NCBI RefSeq assembly: GCF_040564635.1
Contig: NZ_CP159837.1
Location: 3,459,001 to 3,523,000 of the forward strand
Length of the DNA stretch: 64,000 nt
Direction of reading: 5' to 3'
Source: Planktothricoides raciborskii GIHE-MW2
Lineage (GTDB): Bacteria; Cyanobacteriota; Cyanobacteriia; Cyanobacteriales; Laspinemataceae
Both the position numbers and the translations under genes were made by a program. The number at the start of each line of letters is the position of its first letter. The stretch's first letter is position 1. Positions 52,025 through 61,749 of the stretch are shown in pieces. The notes beneath the pieces were generated by a model. It ran no database searches and was not told where the DNA came from. It worked only from the letters and a program-made list of their open reading frames with translations.

Positions 52025-52694
52025 CCGTCAACCCCATTTTATTTTTACATTTTCTTCTCTTTGTGTCCGGCAGAGTTCTGTGGTTAAATTATCTCTAAAA
52101 ATGCTTGACAATTTGTTAATAAATGGATAACATATAGTCATCAAGAATAATTCAGGTTTATTCGGGCCGGAAACACATCCAACAAGCCCAAACGATACCT
52201 GGGAGTACCCGGCCCGGAGTGGTTCAAAAAATAAGAGCAAAAAGCCCTTATTCTCTCCGGGCCAGGTAAAATCCCTAACTCGTTTCCCAACTCACTTCGG
52301 GAAGCCCCGGTGAGGGGCTTCCTCCTGCCCAGAAATACCCAGAAACCCGGTTTCTTAATCCCCGCAGCTAACCCAGAAACCGGGCTTCTTAATCCCCGCA
52401 GATCGTTCAGAAACCGGGTTTCTTATCGGCATATCACAGTTATCTGTGGAATCCAAAAAAGAAACCCGGTTTCTTAGTCCCCGCAGACCACCCAGAAACC
52501 CGGTTTCTTCGTCCTCGCAGCTAACCCAGAAACCGGGCTTCTTTTCGGCATATCACAGTTATCTGTAGCATCCGCAGCTAACCCAGAAACCCGGTTTCTT
52601 GCCACTTTGCTTAAATCGAAAAAAACTTACTACAATCATTCAGAAGCTTATACCAGGAACCTCAGCAAATACTTAGTTAGCTAGAGAAAACATC
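52025..52694. repeat. 670-base intergenic repeat cluster before the adhesin
   Basis: From left to right: a 129-base direct repeat shared with the other side of the adhesin (52062-52190), a GC-rich hairpin GAAGCCCCGGTGAGGGGCTTC (52303-52323 region), then eight near-palindromes of the AGAAACC-N-GGTTTCT type (some with one change) between 52340 and 52600, separated by TTAATCCCCGCAG and CGGCATATCACAGTTATCTG spacers. The last 95 bases are unique and probably contain the adhesin promoter. Confidence 0.9.
52062..52190. repeat. 129-bp direct repeat, left copy
   Basis: About 90 percent identical to 59074-59202, in the same orientation, on the other side of the 2062-residue adhesin gene. It contains ATCTCTAAAAATGCTTGACA and ends in CATCCAACAAGCCCA. 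It has no obvious coding function. Confidence 0.9.
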
Positions 52695-52752
52695 ATGCCT
52701 ACAATCAGTCTCACCTCCGCAGCCAACTCACCCCAGGAAAAATATGGCCTGG

Positions 52753-52784
52753 GCGCCGCTGCCCACTAAGGTGGGCAGCGGCGC
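52753..52784. repeat. Palindrome with in-frame stop at the 5' end of the adhesin gene
   Basis: Perfect 14-base arms GCGCCGCTGCCCAC and GTGGGCAGCGGCGC enclose the loop TAAG, whose TAA (52767-52769) is in frame with both the upstream ATG at 52695 and the main adhesin frame. As RNA this is a strong hairpin, three bases before the TTG at 52788. Confidence 0.92.
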
Positions 52785-52787
52785 GAA

Positions 52788-55700
52788 TTGGTCATCATTG
52801 ACCCCACCGTATCCGACTATCAAAGTCTCGCTGCCGGAGTCAAACCGGCCACCTTTGTCCATATCCTCAACCCCAACCGGGATGGTATCGAGCAAATTAC
52901 GGAAATCCTTGGGGCGAAGCATTCGCGTATAGATTGGCTGGAGAATCCACAAGATGTCGGCGCGAATGCTTTGCCCCTACAATCTATCCACATCATCTCC
53001 CACGGCAGCCCGGGCAGCCTAAAACTAGGCAACAGCACCCTCAACACCGAAAACCTAGAACAATACCAAGACCAGCTACAGCAATGGCAAACTGCCTTAG
53101 CCGATAATGCCGACATCAATATATATGGATGTAACGTCGCCCTAGGAGTCACAGGTCAGGCATTCATCCAACAACTAGCCCACCTCACCAAAGCGGATAT
53201 CGCTGCCTCCACCACTCCCACGGGTAATGAGAAATTAGGCGGGAACTGGAACTTAGAATTTATTACAGGTAAAATTAAATCAGCCCTAGCATTTTCTCCC
53301 GAAGTCACCGCCGCTTATACTGGTGTTTTAGGCGATGGGTTGGGTGGAGTTGGAACTGGTGCAAATAACTTAAAATTATGGCTAAAAGCCGATGCTATCA
53401 CAGGAGCCACAAATAGCGCTGCTGTCGGCACTTGGAACGACTCATCTGGTAATAGTATCGCGTTGTCTCAACCTAATGCTGCGAATCAACCAATCTATAA
53501 AACGGCGGGCTTAAATAACGTACCCACCCTCTCATTTAATGGCAGCAGCCAATACTATGAAGTCGCCTATAATGCCAGCTTGAATCCGGCTCAATTCACT
53601 GTTATTACAGTTACCCAAGTTGCGGGTGGCACAGGAACCTTTCGTTCTCCTATTACGAGCCGGAACTCAGGGCCACAACAAGGATATATACTATACGCTC
53701 AAGATGATAATAAATGGTCATCGTGGCTGGGGCAAAGTTCTTGGAACACTGCCACGGATTCTACTGCATTGACTTTGAATACAGGGTACATTACCTCTGG
53801 TTCTTACAACGGCAGTCAAAATACACTGTCCGTTAATGGCACGCAAACCAGTTTAAGCCTGACTAATTTTATTCAAAATACAAGCAAACCTCTCCGGGTA
53901 GGGGCTGGAACAACCGAAACAACACCTAACTGGTTTTTCAATGGGGATATTTCGGAAGTCATATTGTACGACAAAGCTTTGAACAATGCCGAACGTACCC
54001 TAGTTGATAACTACCTTGGTGCTAAATACAACATCACCATCAGTAACGATAAATATGTAGGTGATACACCAGCCAATGGTGACTACGACTGGAATGTAGC
54101 AGGAATTGGCAAAGAAGCCAACGGCACTAACATTTCTGGTAATACCACAGGCGGCTTAATCATTGATAATGGCACATTTTTAAAAGACAATGGTGACTAT
54201 CTTGTTGCAGGTCAAAAAGACACAACCGCGAACCCTGCTACATTGGTCACAACAGACCTTCCCACAGGTGCAAATAACCGTTTGTCTCGTGTGTGGTATC
54301 TCGATAAAACTGATGTCAATACTAATGGGGGAACAGCTAACCTGACCTTCGACTTTTCCGACTCAGGATTAGGTGGTACTCCTAGTGGAAAATATCATTT
54401 ATTATATCGCTCTGGAACCACAGGTAATTTCGCTTACGTTAACAATGCCACTTTCACGACTAACAGCACTTTTAGCATTACTGGCGACCAAGTAACTTTT
54501 AATAATGTTGATATCGGACTACTTAATGATGGCTACTACACATTAGCCTCAAAAAATAACAATGTCCCCCTCATCAACACCATTGCTAACGCCTCGATTA
54601 ATGAAGACGCGGCACAACAAACGATTACTCTCACAGGTATTAGTGATATCGAAACCGCAACTAATGCTCTGACTCTCACCGCGACTTCTGATAACACAGG
54701 CTTAACGGGTACGCCCACCATTACTAATAATAATAATGGCACGGCTACCCTCCAATATACTCCCGTAGCCAATGCCAATGGCACTGCTAACATCAGCGTT
54801 ACAGTCACCGATGGCGATGGTGGTACAGTAACTAAAACCTTTGCTGTCAACGTCAACGCCGTTAACGACGCGCCCAGTTTCACGACTACCGGCAACCCAA
54901 CGACAGTAAACGAAGACGCAGGCGCCCAGACGGTAACGGCTTGGGCAACCTTCAACCCCGGTGCTGCCAACGAATCGGCCCAAACAGCCACCTACACCGT
55001 CAGCAACATCAGCAACGCGGGATTATTTGCCACAGCACCAGCGATAGATGCGAATGGCAACCTCACTTATACCCCCGCCGCCAATGTCAACGGCTTCTCC
55101 ACCTTTGATGTGCAAGTCCAAGACAGCGGCGGCACTGCTAACGGCGGCGTCAATACCTCCACAACCCAAACCTTCACCATCAACGTTACTGCTGTCAACG
55201 ACGCACCCAGTTTCAGCAACGCAGGCAACCAAACCCTCGCCGCTTGGACAAACACCCCCCAAACCGTTGCCAACTGGGCCAACACCTTCGTCTTCGGCCC
55301 CGCCAACGAAAGCAGCCAAGCAGTCCAAGACTTTATCGTTAACGTCACCTCTGGCAGCACCTTATTTACCAGCCTGCCAGACATCGCCAATGATGGCACC
55401 CTCACTTATACCCCCAAAGGCACCCCCGGCACTGCCACCATCTCTGTTCAACTCCAAGATAATGGCGGCACTGCCAACGGTGGCGCAGATACTTCCACTG
55501 CGGCCACCTTCACCATCACCATTCCCCCACCAACAGTCAACCTCTCCATCAGTCCCACCACCGGCACCGAAGCAGGCACCACCGCCATCACGGTGACAGC
55601 CACCGCCGCAGGCCCAGTATTTGGCAACCAAACCGTTGACCTGGCCTTAACCGGCTCTGCCACCGCCGCCGACTTCGCTGGCACCATTCCCACTCAAATT

Positions 55701-58700
55701 ACCATTGCTAATGGCACCAGCAGCGGACAAGTCACCTTCACCATTGCTGATGACAAACTTGATGAAATCGACGAAACGGCTAATTTAACAATTAGTAACC
55801 CATCGGCAGGTATTCAGCTAGGAGCAACTACCACCGGCAGTTTCACCATTACTGACAACGACACCGCCGGATTTGATATCCTGCCCATCAGCGGCAACAC
55901 CAGCGAAGATGGCACCCAAGCCACCTTTGACATCCGCTTAACCAGCGAACCAACCGCCAATGTCACCATTGGCTTAAGCAGCAGCAACACCGCCGAAGCG
56001 ACCGTTGCCCCGGCTACCCTCACCTTTACACCAACCAACTGGAATACTTACCAAACTGTCACCATCACGGGTGTAGATGATGGGGTAGCAGACGATGACA
56101 TCGCTTACCAAATTATCACCACTCCCGACACCACCACTACTGACACCAACTACAACAACCTCAACCCCGCCGATGTCACCGTCACCAACACTGACAACGA
56201 CATCCCCGGAGTCACCATAGCTCAATCCGCAGGCAGCACCGAAGTCACAGAGGGCAGCACCACAGATACTTATACTGTAAAACTGAACACCCTCCCCACC
56301 GGCAACGTGGCGGTGACGGTGACAGCAGATGCTCAAGCCCAAGTGAGTCTCGATGGCACGAATTTTGCCGCCACTCAAACCTTAACGTTTACCTCCGTCA
56401 ACGGCATCACGCCGCAAACGGTGACAGTTCGTGCTGTGGATGATACAGTAATAGAATCCAACCATACCAGTAGCATCACCCACGCTATTACCACCACTGC
56501 CGATGCCAACTATCCCACCACCATGACCGTGGGTGGTGTCAATGCCCATATCACCGATAACGATATCCGCTACACTCTCACCGACAGTAGTCCTACAATT
56601 ACAGAAGGCAACAGCGGCACTCAGCAAATCGACTTTACCATTGAGCGAGCCGGGGCAATCAACGAAGCCAGCACCATAGATTTTAGCTTTGGCGGCACCG
56701 CAGCCAACACCATAGACTATAACCTGGTTTCTATTACTGGCACGGGAGTGACTACTACAGGCAGTACCATTAGTTTTGCTGCCAATGCCACCCAAGCCAC
56801 CGTTACTGTGGAAATAGTCGGAGACCGAATAGACGAAACCGACGAAACCTTAATTTTATCTCTGCTTAACGCCACCGCCACGGGAACATCCACCATTGTC
56901 GGTTCTCCCGTCACTACTACCATTACTGATGATGACAAGGCAGGGATTACGGTGACTCCCACCAGTGGGTTAACCACCACCGAAGCTGGGGGAACTGCTA
57001 CATTTACCCTGGTACTCGACAGTAAACCCACTGCTGATGTCACTATTACCGTTGCCTCTAGCAACACCGCTGAAGGAACCGTAGACAAGTCAACCCTGAC
57101 TTTTACTTCTGCTAACTGGAATACCGCCCAAACGGTGACAGTCACCGGGGTGGATGACAATATTGATGATGGGGATATCGGCTACACCATAAGTACCACT
57201 GCCAATAGTAGCGATACCAAATATTCCGGCTTAACGGGTACTAATGTCAGCGTCACCAATACTGATAATGACAAGGCAGGCATTACGGTTACTCCCACCA
57301 GTGGGTTAACCACCACCGAAACTGGGGGAACTGCTACATTTACCCTGGTACTCGACAGTAAACCCACTGCTGATGTCACCATTACCGTTGCCTCTAGCAA
57401 CACCGCTGAAGGAACTGTAGACAAGTCAACCCTGACTTTTACTTCTGCTAACTGGGATACCGCCCAAACGGTGACAGTCACCGGGGTGGATGACAATATT
57501 GATGATGGGGATATCGGCTACACCATCAGCACCACTGCCAATAGTACCGATACCAACTACAACGGTATCACCGCCGCCACTGTCGCCGTGACCAATACTG
57601 ATAATGACAAGGCAGGCATTACGGTTACTCCCACCAGTGGGTTAACCACCACCGAAGCTGGGGGAACTGCTACCTTTACTGTGGTACTTGATAGTCAAGC
57701 AACCTCTGATGTCACCATTGGTATTACCAGTGATAATACTGCCGAGGGGACGGTTGCGATATCGGCATTGACATTTACCGCCGTAAACTGGAATCAACCT
57801 CAAACCGTCACTATCACCGGGGTAAATGATTATCTTGATGATGAAGATATCAGCTACAATATAATTACTGCCGCTGCCACCAGCACTGATGGCAAATATA
57901 ATGGGTTAAATCCTAGCGATGTGTCGGTGACAAATCAGGATATTGGGGATTTATTCCCAATTCCTACTAATCAAATTCCTCCTTTCATGGGTCTGAGCAG
58001 TATTTTGCCCTCAGAAATTAGCAGTAATAATAGCCAAAATAATACTACTTTACCCGAACTTCCGGCTATTCCACCTGAACCCACGGTAGACTTAATCAAT
58101 ATTTCCTTTACTGCCGTAGGAACGGATAGTGCAGAGAATATTGATGCCACACCTAATGATGATGTAATTAGTGGTCAGGGTGGCAATGATGTTATCCGTG
58201 GTTTGCCCGGACGAGATGCCCTATTTGGAAATAGTGGAGATGATGAACTTTATGGCAACCAAGGGGCAGATTTATTGCTGGGTAATCAAGGTAAAGACAT
58301 TATCTATGGTGGTCAAGGCAATGATTTAGCAATGGGTGGTCAAAATGATGACTTAATCTATGGCGATTTAGGTAGCGATACCTTGATTGGTGATTTAGGG
58401 AGCGATCGCATATTTGGGGGCTCATCTAGCCCTGGTTCAGTTGCTAGTGATGCCGGTGATTTGCTATTCGGAAAAGATGGCAATGATTTCCTGCATGGCC
58501 ATGCGGGAGATGACTCAATTTCCGGTGGCAATGATAATGATACCGCCCGTGGTGGTCAGGGTGATGACCTAATTCACGGCGATGCGGGCGCTGATATTTT
58601 ATATGGGGATAAGGGCAATGATAGCCTGACCGGAAATGCCGATAATGATGTGGTTTATGGCGGCGAAGGGAATGATTTCCTCTGGGGAGGAGATGGTGAA

Positions 58701-58976
58701 GATTTCCTCTATGGAGATGAAGGCGATGATACCCTAATTGGTAATGCAGACAAAGATTATTTTGTACTGCAATCTAGCTTTGGTTCTGATACAATTCTGG
58801 ACTTTACTAACGGTATTGACCTAATTGGTTTAGCCGGTGGTTTAACCTTTGACCAGTTAAGTATTACTGGCAGTAATGGGAATACTTTAATAGCCCGTGG
58901 CAATGAATTGTTAGTCACATTAACGGGTGTTGATGTTAGTTTGATTACCAGCGCTGATTTCACCTTAATGGTGTAG
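52788..58976 (+). CDS. Giant secreted multidomain adhesin (DUF4347, LamG-like, cadherin-like, Calx-beta, RTX)
   Basis: A 2062-residue protein in a single frame. DUF4347 at about 1-185 (IHIISHGSPG, INIYGCNVA). LamG/concanavalin-like domain at about 190-420 (LWLKADAITG ... VPTLSFNGSSQYYEV). Cadherin-like tandem modules at about 590-910 (NEDAAQQTITLTGISD, FAVNVNAVNDAPSF). Calx-beta modules at about 910-1720, the last three almost identical (AGITVTPTSGLTTTEAGGT). RTX nonapeptides GGxGxDxx at about 1787-1990 that bind calcium. The C-terminus is of the type I secretion kind. There is no Sec signal. The main frame opens at TTG 52788, but the natural start may be ATG 52695 (MPTISLTSAAN), in the same frame and cut off by one TAA. 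DUF4347 residues 42-64 come from an inserted palindrome. Likely a surface adhesin or sheath protein. Confidence 0.88.
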   Translation: MVIIDPTVSDYQSLAAGVKPATFVHILNPNRDGIEQITEILGAKHSRIDWLENPQDVGANALPLQSIHIISHGSPGSLKLGNSTLNTENLEQYQDQLQQWQTALADNADINIYGCNVALGVTGQAFIQQLAHLTKADIAASTTPTGNEKLGGNWNLEFITGKIKSALAFSPEVTAAYTGVLGDGLGGVGTGANNLKLWLKADAITGATNSAAVGTWNDSSGNSIALSQPNAANQPIYKTAGLNNVPTLSFNGSSQYYEVAYNASLNPAQFTVITVTQVAGGTGTFRSPITSRNSGPQQGYILYAQDDNKWSSWLGQSSWNTATDSTALTLNTGYITSGSYNGSQNTLSVNGTQTSLSLTNFIQNTSKPLRVGAGTTETTPNWFFNGDISEVILYDKALNNAERTLVDNYLGAKYNITISNDKYVGDTPANGDYDWNVAGIGKEANGTNISGNTTGGLIIDNGTFLKDNGDYLVAGQKDTTANPATLVTTDLPTGANNRLSRVWYLDKTDVNTNGGTANLTFDFSDSGLGGTPSGKYHLLYRSGTTGNFAYVNNATFTTNSTFSITGDQVTFNNVDIGLLNDGYYTLASKNNNVPLINTIANASINEDAAQQTITLTGISDIETATNALTLTATSDNTGLTGTPTITNNNNGTATLQYTPVANANGTANISVTVTDGDGGTVTKTFAVNVNAVNDAPSFTTTGNPTTVNEDAGAQTVTAWATFNPGAANESAQTATYTVSNISNAGLFATAPAIDANGNLTYTPAANVNGFSTFDVQVQDSGGTANGGVNTSTTQTFTINVTAVNDAPSFSNAGNQTLAAWTNTPQTVANWANTFVFGPANESSQAVQDFIVNVTSGSTLFTSLPDIANDGTLTYTPKGTPGTATISVQLQDNGGTANGGADTSTAATFTITIPPPTVNLSISPTTGTEAGTTAITVTATAAGPVFGNQTVDLALTGSATAADFAGTIPTQITIANGTSSGQVTFTIADDKLDEIDETANLTISNPSAGIQLGATTTGSFTITDNDTAGFDILPISGNTSEDGTQATFDIRLTSEPTANVTIGLSSSNTAEATVAPATLTFTPTNWNTYQTVTITGVDDGVADDDIAYQIITTPDTTTTDTNYNNLNPADVTVTNTDNDIPGVTIAQSAGSTEVTEGSTTDTYTVKLNTLPTGNVAVTVTADAQAQVSLDGTNFAATQTLTFTSVNGITPQTVTVRAVDDTVIESNHTSSITHAITTTADANYPTTMTVGGVNAHITDNDIRYTLTDSSPTITEGNSGTQQIDFTIERAGAINEASTIDFSFGGTAANTIDYNLVSITGTGVTTTGSTISFAANATQATVTVEIVGDRIDETDETLILSLLNATATGTSTIVGSPVTTTITDDDKAGITVTPTSGLTTTEAGGTATFTLVLDSKPTADVTITVASSNTAEGTVDKSTLTFTSANWNTAQTVTVTGVDDNIDDGDIGYTISTTANSSDTKYSGLTGTNVSVTNTDNDKAGITVTPTSGLTTTETGGTATFTLVLDSKPTADVTITVASSNTAEGTVDKSTLTFTSANWDTAQTVTVTGVDDNIDDGDIGYTISTTANSTDTNYNGITAATVAVTNTDNDKAGITVTPTSGLTTTEAGGTATFTVVLDSQATSDVTIGITSDNTAEGTVAISALTFTAVNWNQPQTVTITGVNDYLDDEDISYNIITAAATSTDGKYNGLNPSDVSVTNQDIGDLFPIPTNQIPPFMGLSSILPSEISSNNSQNNTTLPELPAIPPEPTVDLINISFTAVGTDSAENIDATPNDDVISGQGGNDVIRGLPGRDALFGNSGDDELYGNQGADLLLGNQGKDIIYGGQGNDLAMGGQNDDLIYGDLGSDTLIGDLGSDRIFGGSSSPGSVASDAGDLLFGKDGNDFLHGHAGDDSISGGNDNDTARGGQGDDLIHGDAGADILYGDKGNDSLTGNADNDVVYGGEGNDFLWGGDGEDFLYGDEGDDTLIGNADKDYFVLQSSFGSDTILDFTNGIDLIGLAGGLTFDQLSITGSNGNTLIARGNELLVTLTGVDVSLITSADFTLMV
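52911..52977. repeat. Palindrome-ended element read in frame inside DUF4347
   Basis: The ends GGGGCGAAGCATTCGCG and CGCGAATGCTTTGCCCC pair with one mismatch, and the element has the same form as intergenic copies at 34074 and 63487. Here it encodes residues 42-64 of the adhesin (GAKHSRIDW ... GANALPL), an insert between the EQITEIL and QSIHIISHG parts of DUF4347. Confidence 0.85.
56940..57960. repeat. Near-identical Calx-beta module repeats in the adhesin gene
   Basis: Three consecutive units of about 336-339 bases begin at about 56943, 57279 and 57612 with GGCATTACGGTTACTCCCAC or one-base variants. The first two are nearly identical over their whole length and the third diverges in the second half. 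This is internal duplication with partial homogenisation. Confidence 0.93.
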
Positions 58977-59030
58977 GTGTTTATAAACCGGGTTTCTTCT
59001 CTTTGTGTCCTTTGTGCCTTTGTGGTTTAT

Positions 59031-59100
59031 TTTCACCACAGAACTCTGCCGGACACGAATAAAAATATCTCTCTGTGTCCGGCAGAGTTCTGTGGTGAAA
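59031..59100. terminator. Long stem-loop after the adhesin gene
   Basis: Perfect 26-base arms (starting TTTCACCACAGAACTCTGCC) around an 18-base loop, 54 bases after the stop codon. It overlaps the right 129-base direct repeat, whose left part forms its right arm. The left copy of the direct repeat at 52062 lacks the other arm. Confidence 0.6.
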
Positions 59101-59202
59101 TTATCTCTAAAAATGCTTGACAATTTGTTAATGAATAGATCAGATATAGTCATCAAGAATAGTTCAGGTTTATTGGGGCTGTAAACACATCCAACAAGCC
59201 CA
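59074..59202. repeat. 129-bp direct repeat, right copy
   Basis: Partner of 52062-52190 with the same length and orientation. The two lie 7.0 kb apart with the adhesin gene and its upstream repeat array between them. Confidence 0.9.
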
Positions 59203-59523
59203 GGAAAGAAAAGAGGAAAGAGAAAAGAGGAAAGAGATGCATTATGAAAATTCACTCTCTCCTCTCTCCTCTATCTGTTTTAAGCAAAAAAAACCGGTTT
59301 ATTAGTCCTCACAAATCGCCCTAAAAAACGTTTTTTTTGAATTTATTTAAACAATTTTTCATCTGATTTTTAATTTTTCATAAGCTAAAATCCCCTGATT
59401 TAGATTATGGTTACTTTTGGTCTTGAAGGTGATCCGAATTAAAATTGTTGATTTATGGTTGCGATCGTGCAATAATTACGGTTTACCTAAGTGATAGAAT
59501 GATGTTTTGGCATCTAACTTTCC

Positions 59524-60069
59524 ATGTCTATTCAAGTTATCGAGATTCTCTCTGCTGAAGAAATCCGCCGTACCCTGACTCGCATCGCCTCGCAAATTAT
59601 AGAAAAATCAGGGGATTTATCCCATTTGGTGCTGTTAGGTCTTCGCACCAGAGGTGTCCCCCTGGCTCACGAATTAGCCAGCTATATTCAAGCTTTGGAA
59701 AATATCCAAGTCCCAGTCGGTGCTTTGGATATCACCTTTTATCGGGATGACCTGCAAGATTTGGGCATGAGAACCCCTGGTAAAACAGAAATTCCCTTTG
59801 ACCTGACGGGCAAAAATGTGGTGATTGTGGATGATGTGATTTACAAAGGCCGCACTATTCGCGCTGCTTTGAATGCGGTCAATGATTATGGCAGACCAAG
59901 GGTGATTCGTTTGGCCGTGTTGGTAGACCGAGGTCATCGCGAATTACCGATTCATCCTGATTTTATCGGCAAAACTTTGCCCACCGCTGCGGAAGAGCAA
60001 GTGAAAGTTTATGTCAATAATGTGGATGGCCGGGATGCGGTGGAGTTGTTGAAAACCGTCGATCCTTAA
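59524..60069 (+). CDS. pyrR: PyrR: pyrimidine operon regulator/uracil phosphoribosyltransferase
   Basis: A 181-residue type I phosphoribosyltransferase. The PRPP-binding loop is [18 protein letters not shown] with the acidic pair. The N-terminal part [18 protein letters not shown] and the GIRTRG-type [11 protein letters not shown] are characteristic of PyrR, as is the late [12 protein letters not shown]. In Firmicutes PyrR binds pyr mRNA to cause attenuation. In cyanobacteria the regulatory target is unclear and the protein may serve mainly as uracil phosphoribosyltransferase. No pyr genes or attenuator are adjacent. It converges with lipA across a shared stem-loop. Confidence 0.95.
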   Translation: MSIQVIEILSAEEIRRTLTRIASQIIEKSGDLSHLVLLGLRTRGVPLAHELASYIQALENIQVPVGALDITFYRDDLQDLGMRTPGKTEIPFDLTGKNVVIVDDVIYKGRTIRAALNAVNDYGRPRVIRLAVLVDRGHRELPIHPDFIGKTLPTAAEEQVKVYVNNVDGRDAVELLKTVDP

Positions 60070-60169
60070 GTCTTAGTGTTGCTACTTCGGATAGCTAGGT
60101 TTGACGGATCCTCGGAACCCTTGAACACTTAACATCAAGTTAGGGTGGTCTGTCCTTCCGATCAATGAC

Positions 60170-60209
60170 TTCAGAAACCGGGTTTCGTAGAAGTTACCCG
60201 GTTTCTGAA
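60170..60209. terminator. Shared stem-loop between convergent pyrR and lipA
   Basis: Perfect 14-base arms TTCAGAAACCGGGT and ACCCGGTTTCTGAA around a 12-base loop, ending two bases before the lipA stop. It is two copies of the dispersed near-palindrome facing each other, in the position of a bidirectional terminator. Confidence 0.65.
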
Positions 60210-60211
60210 CC

Positions 60212-61147
60212 CTAACTTTCTTCCCCTGCATGATAGGAACTGCGGACTAAAGGCCCCGATCGCACATGAGCAAAGCCCATTTCTCTGGCGATCGCCCCTA
60301 AGCGATCGAATTCCTCTGGCGTCCAGTATCTTTCCACGGGCAAATGTTCCAGGGAAGGTCGCATATATTGACCCAAAGTGAGGCGATCGCAATTCACCGC
60401 CCGTAAATCTTGCATCGTCTCTATCACCTCCGCTTCCGTTTCCCCGGTTCCTAGCATCAGCCCAGACTTAGTGGGAATAGTCGAATCTAATTCTTTGACG
60501 ATTCTTAATACGTCTAGAGAGCGATCGTATTTCGCCCCACGACGAACCGGGCCTGTCAAGCGGCGCACGGTTTCTAGATTATGGTTATAACAAGCGGGTT
60601 TTGCCCGGACTACGGTGGCAATGCGATCGCGCTGCAACTCAGCGGTAGTTTTCTCCTCCGACTGACCGCCCCAAAAATCCGGGGTCAGCACCTCAATTTG
60701 AGTTTCTGGATTCAAGGAGCGAATTTCGTCCATCGTCGCCGCAAACCACCCGGCGCCCCCATCAGCCAAATCATCCCTAGCCACGGAAGTCAGCACCACA
60801 TAACGCAAACCCAGAAGTTGCACAGACTCCGCCACCTTCCGGGGTTCCTCTGGATCCAATGGCATCGGCGCATGACCTTTATCCACCTGACAAAAAGCAC
60901 AAGACCGGGTACAAGTTGGCCCCATCAACAAAAAAGTTGCCGTCTTTTGGCTATAGCATTCCCCTCGGTTGGGGCAACGTCCCTCCTCACAAATCGTATG
61001 AATTTGGCGTTGCTTAATAATTTGCTGAACTGTGGAAATTTCACTAGCTTTGCCAATGGGACGGCGCAACCATTCCGGCATTGCCTGAATTTCCGCCCGA
61101 CGCGCTGCTAAAGGATTTAAAATAGTTTCATTGCTTGGCATAGACAT
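60212..61147 (-). CDS. lipA: Lipoyl synthase
   Basis: Radical SAM enzyme of 311 residues that inserts two sulfurs into octanoyl groups on the E2 or H proteins. It has both Fe-S cluster motifs: the auxiliary cluster ligands C53, C58 and C64 ([12 protein letters not shown]) and the radical SAM ligands C79, C83 and C86 (CTRSCAFC). The C-terminal Ser that ligates the auxiliary cluster is in [27 protein letters not shown] and [15 protein letters not shown] are also typical. Cyanobacteria often have two LipA paralogues; this one is complete. Convergent with pyrR. Confidence 0.96.
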   Translation of the reverse strand: MSMPSNETILNPLAARRAEIQAMPEWLRRPIGKASEISTVQQIIKQRQIHTICEEGRCPNRGECYSQKTATFLLMGPTCTRSCAFCQVDKGHAPMPLDPEEPRKVAESVQLLGLRYVVLTSVARDDLADGGAGWFAATMDEIRSLNPETQIEVLTPDFWGGQSEEKTTAELQRDRIATVVRAKPACYNHNLETVRRLTGPVRRGAKYDRSLDVLRIVKELDSTIPTKSGLMLGTGETEAEVIETMQDLRAVNCDRLTLGQYMRPSLEHLPVERYWTPEEFDRLGAIAREMGFAHVRSGPLVRSSYHAGEES

Positions 61148-61749
61148 AAGTAAGAAATCATTAAAGAATAGGTATTGGCGATCGGTTAAAGGAGCAGACG
61201 AGCTTCAGGAGCAGAGGAGCTTCAGGAGCAGAGGGGATGAGGGGATGAGGAGCTTCAGGAGAAAAATTCTCCCCCGCACCCCTGCACCCCCGCACCCCCG
61301 CACCCCTGCTCGGTGAGCGAAGCCTGTCCTGAGCGCAGCCGAAAGGCCGAACCGCCGTTCCCCTTACCACTTGTTAATGTAACGCCTAGATGCGATCGCC
61401 TGCCATTTCTCCATTCAGCATAAATCTTGATCGCATGATGTTCTTAACCATTTAATTCAAAAGTTTAAAATTGAATATGGTAACATACCAGCAGGTTTGC
61501 CCTTACAGCAATGTGGCTCTCGGTTAATCAGATGTTAAAATAGGAGGATCCAATGCGGTGATAGATATCTCTGTCGTTGATCTCTGTCGTTGTGGGTAGC
61601 CTTTGCGTAAAACCACCGACTTTGTTTTTACCGAAAGCCGTAGCAAACATCAAAAAATCCAGCCTGCTTTTCATTCACTCATCTTTTGATTCAGCTTATT
61701 CAGCTTATTCAGTTTATTTATTAAGAATTACCCGAGGAGTTCATTAGTC
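61148..61749. other. 602-base intergenic region
   Basis: Divergent region between lipA and the first response regulator gene. It starts with GGAGCTTCAGGAGCAGAGG repeats (61190-61265), a CCCCGCACCCCTGCACCC run, and a GAGCGAAGCCTGTCCTGAGC piece. The remaining 350 bases look unique and include CAGCTTATTCAGCTTATTCAG just before the regulator. No gene. Confidence 0.7.

Larger units (their letters stand above)
58977..59523. other. 547-base intergenic region after the adhesin
   Basis: It contains a half copy of the AAACCGGGTTTCTT repeat, the hairpin at 59031-59100, the right copy of the 129-base direct repeat, an AGAAAAGAGGAAAG purine run with a CTCTCTCCTCTCTCC pyrimidine run after it, and a final unique stretch of about 230 bases that should hold the pyrR promoter. 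Confidence 0.8.

Noticed and set aside
54536-57496. Minus-strand frames opposite the adhesin gene
   Set aside because: Val/Ala/Gly-rich complements of the Calx-beta and cadherin-like repeats; no ribosome-binding sites or domains.
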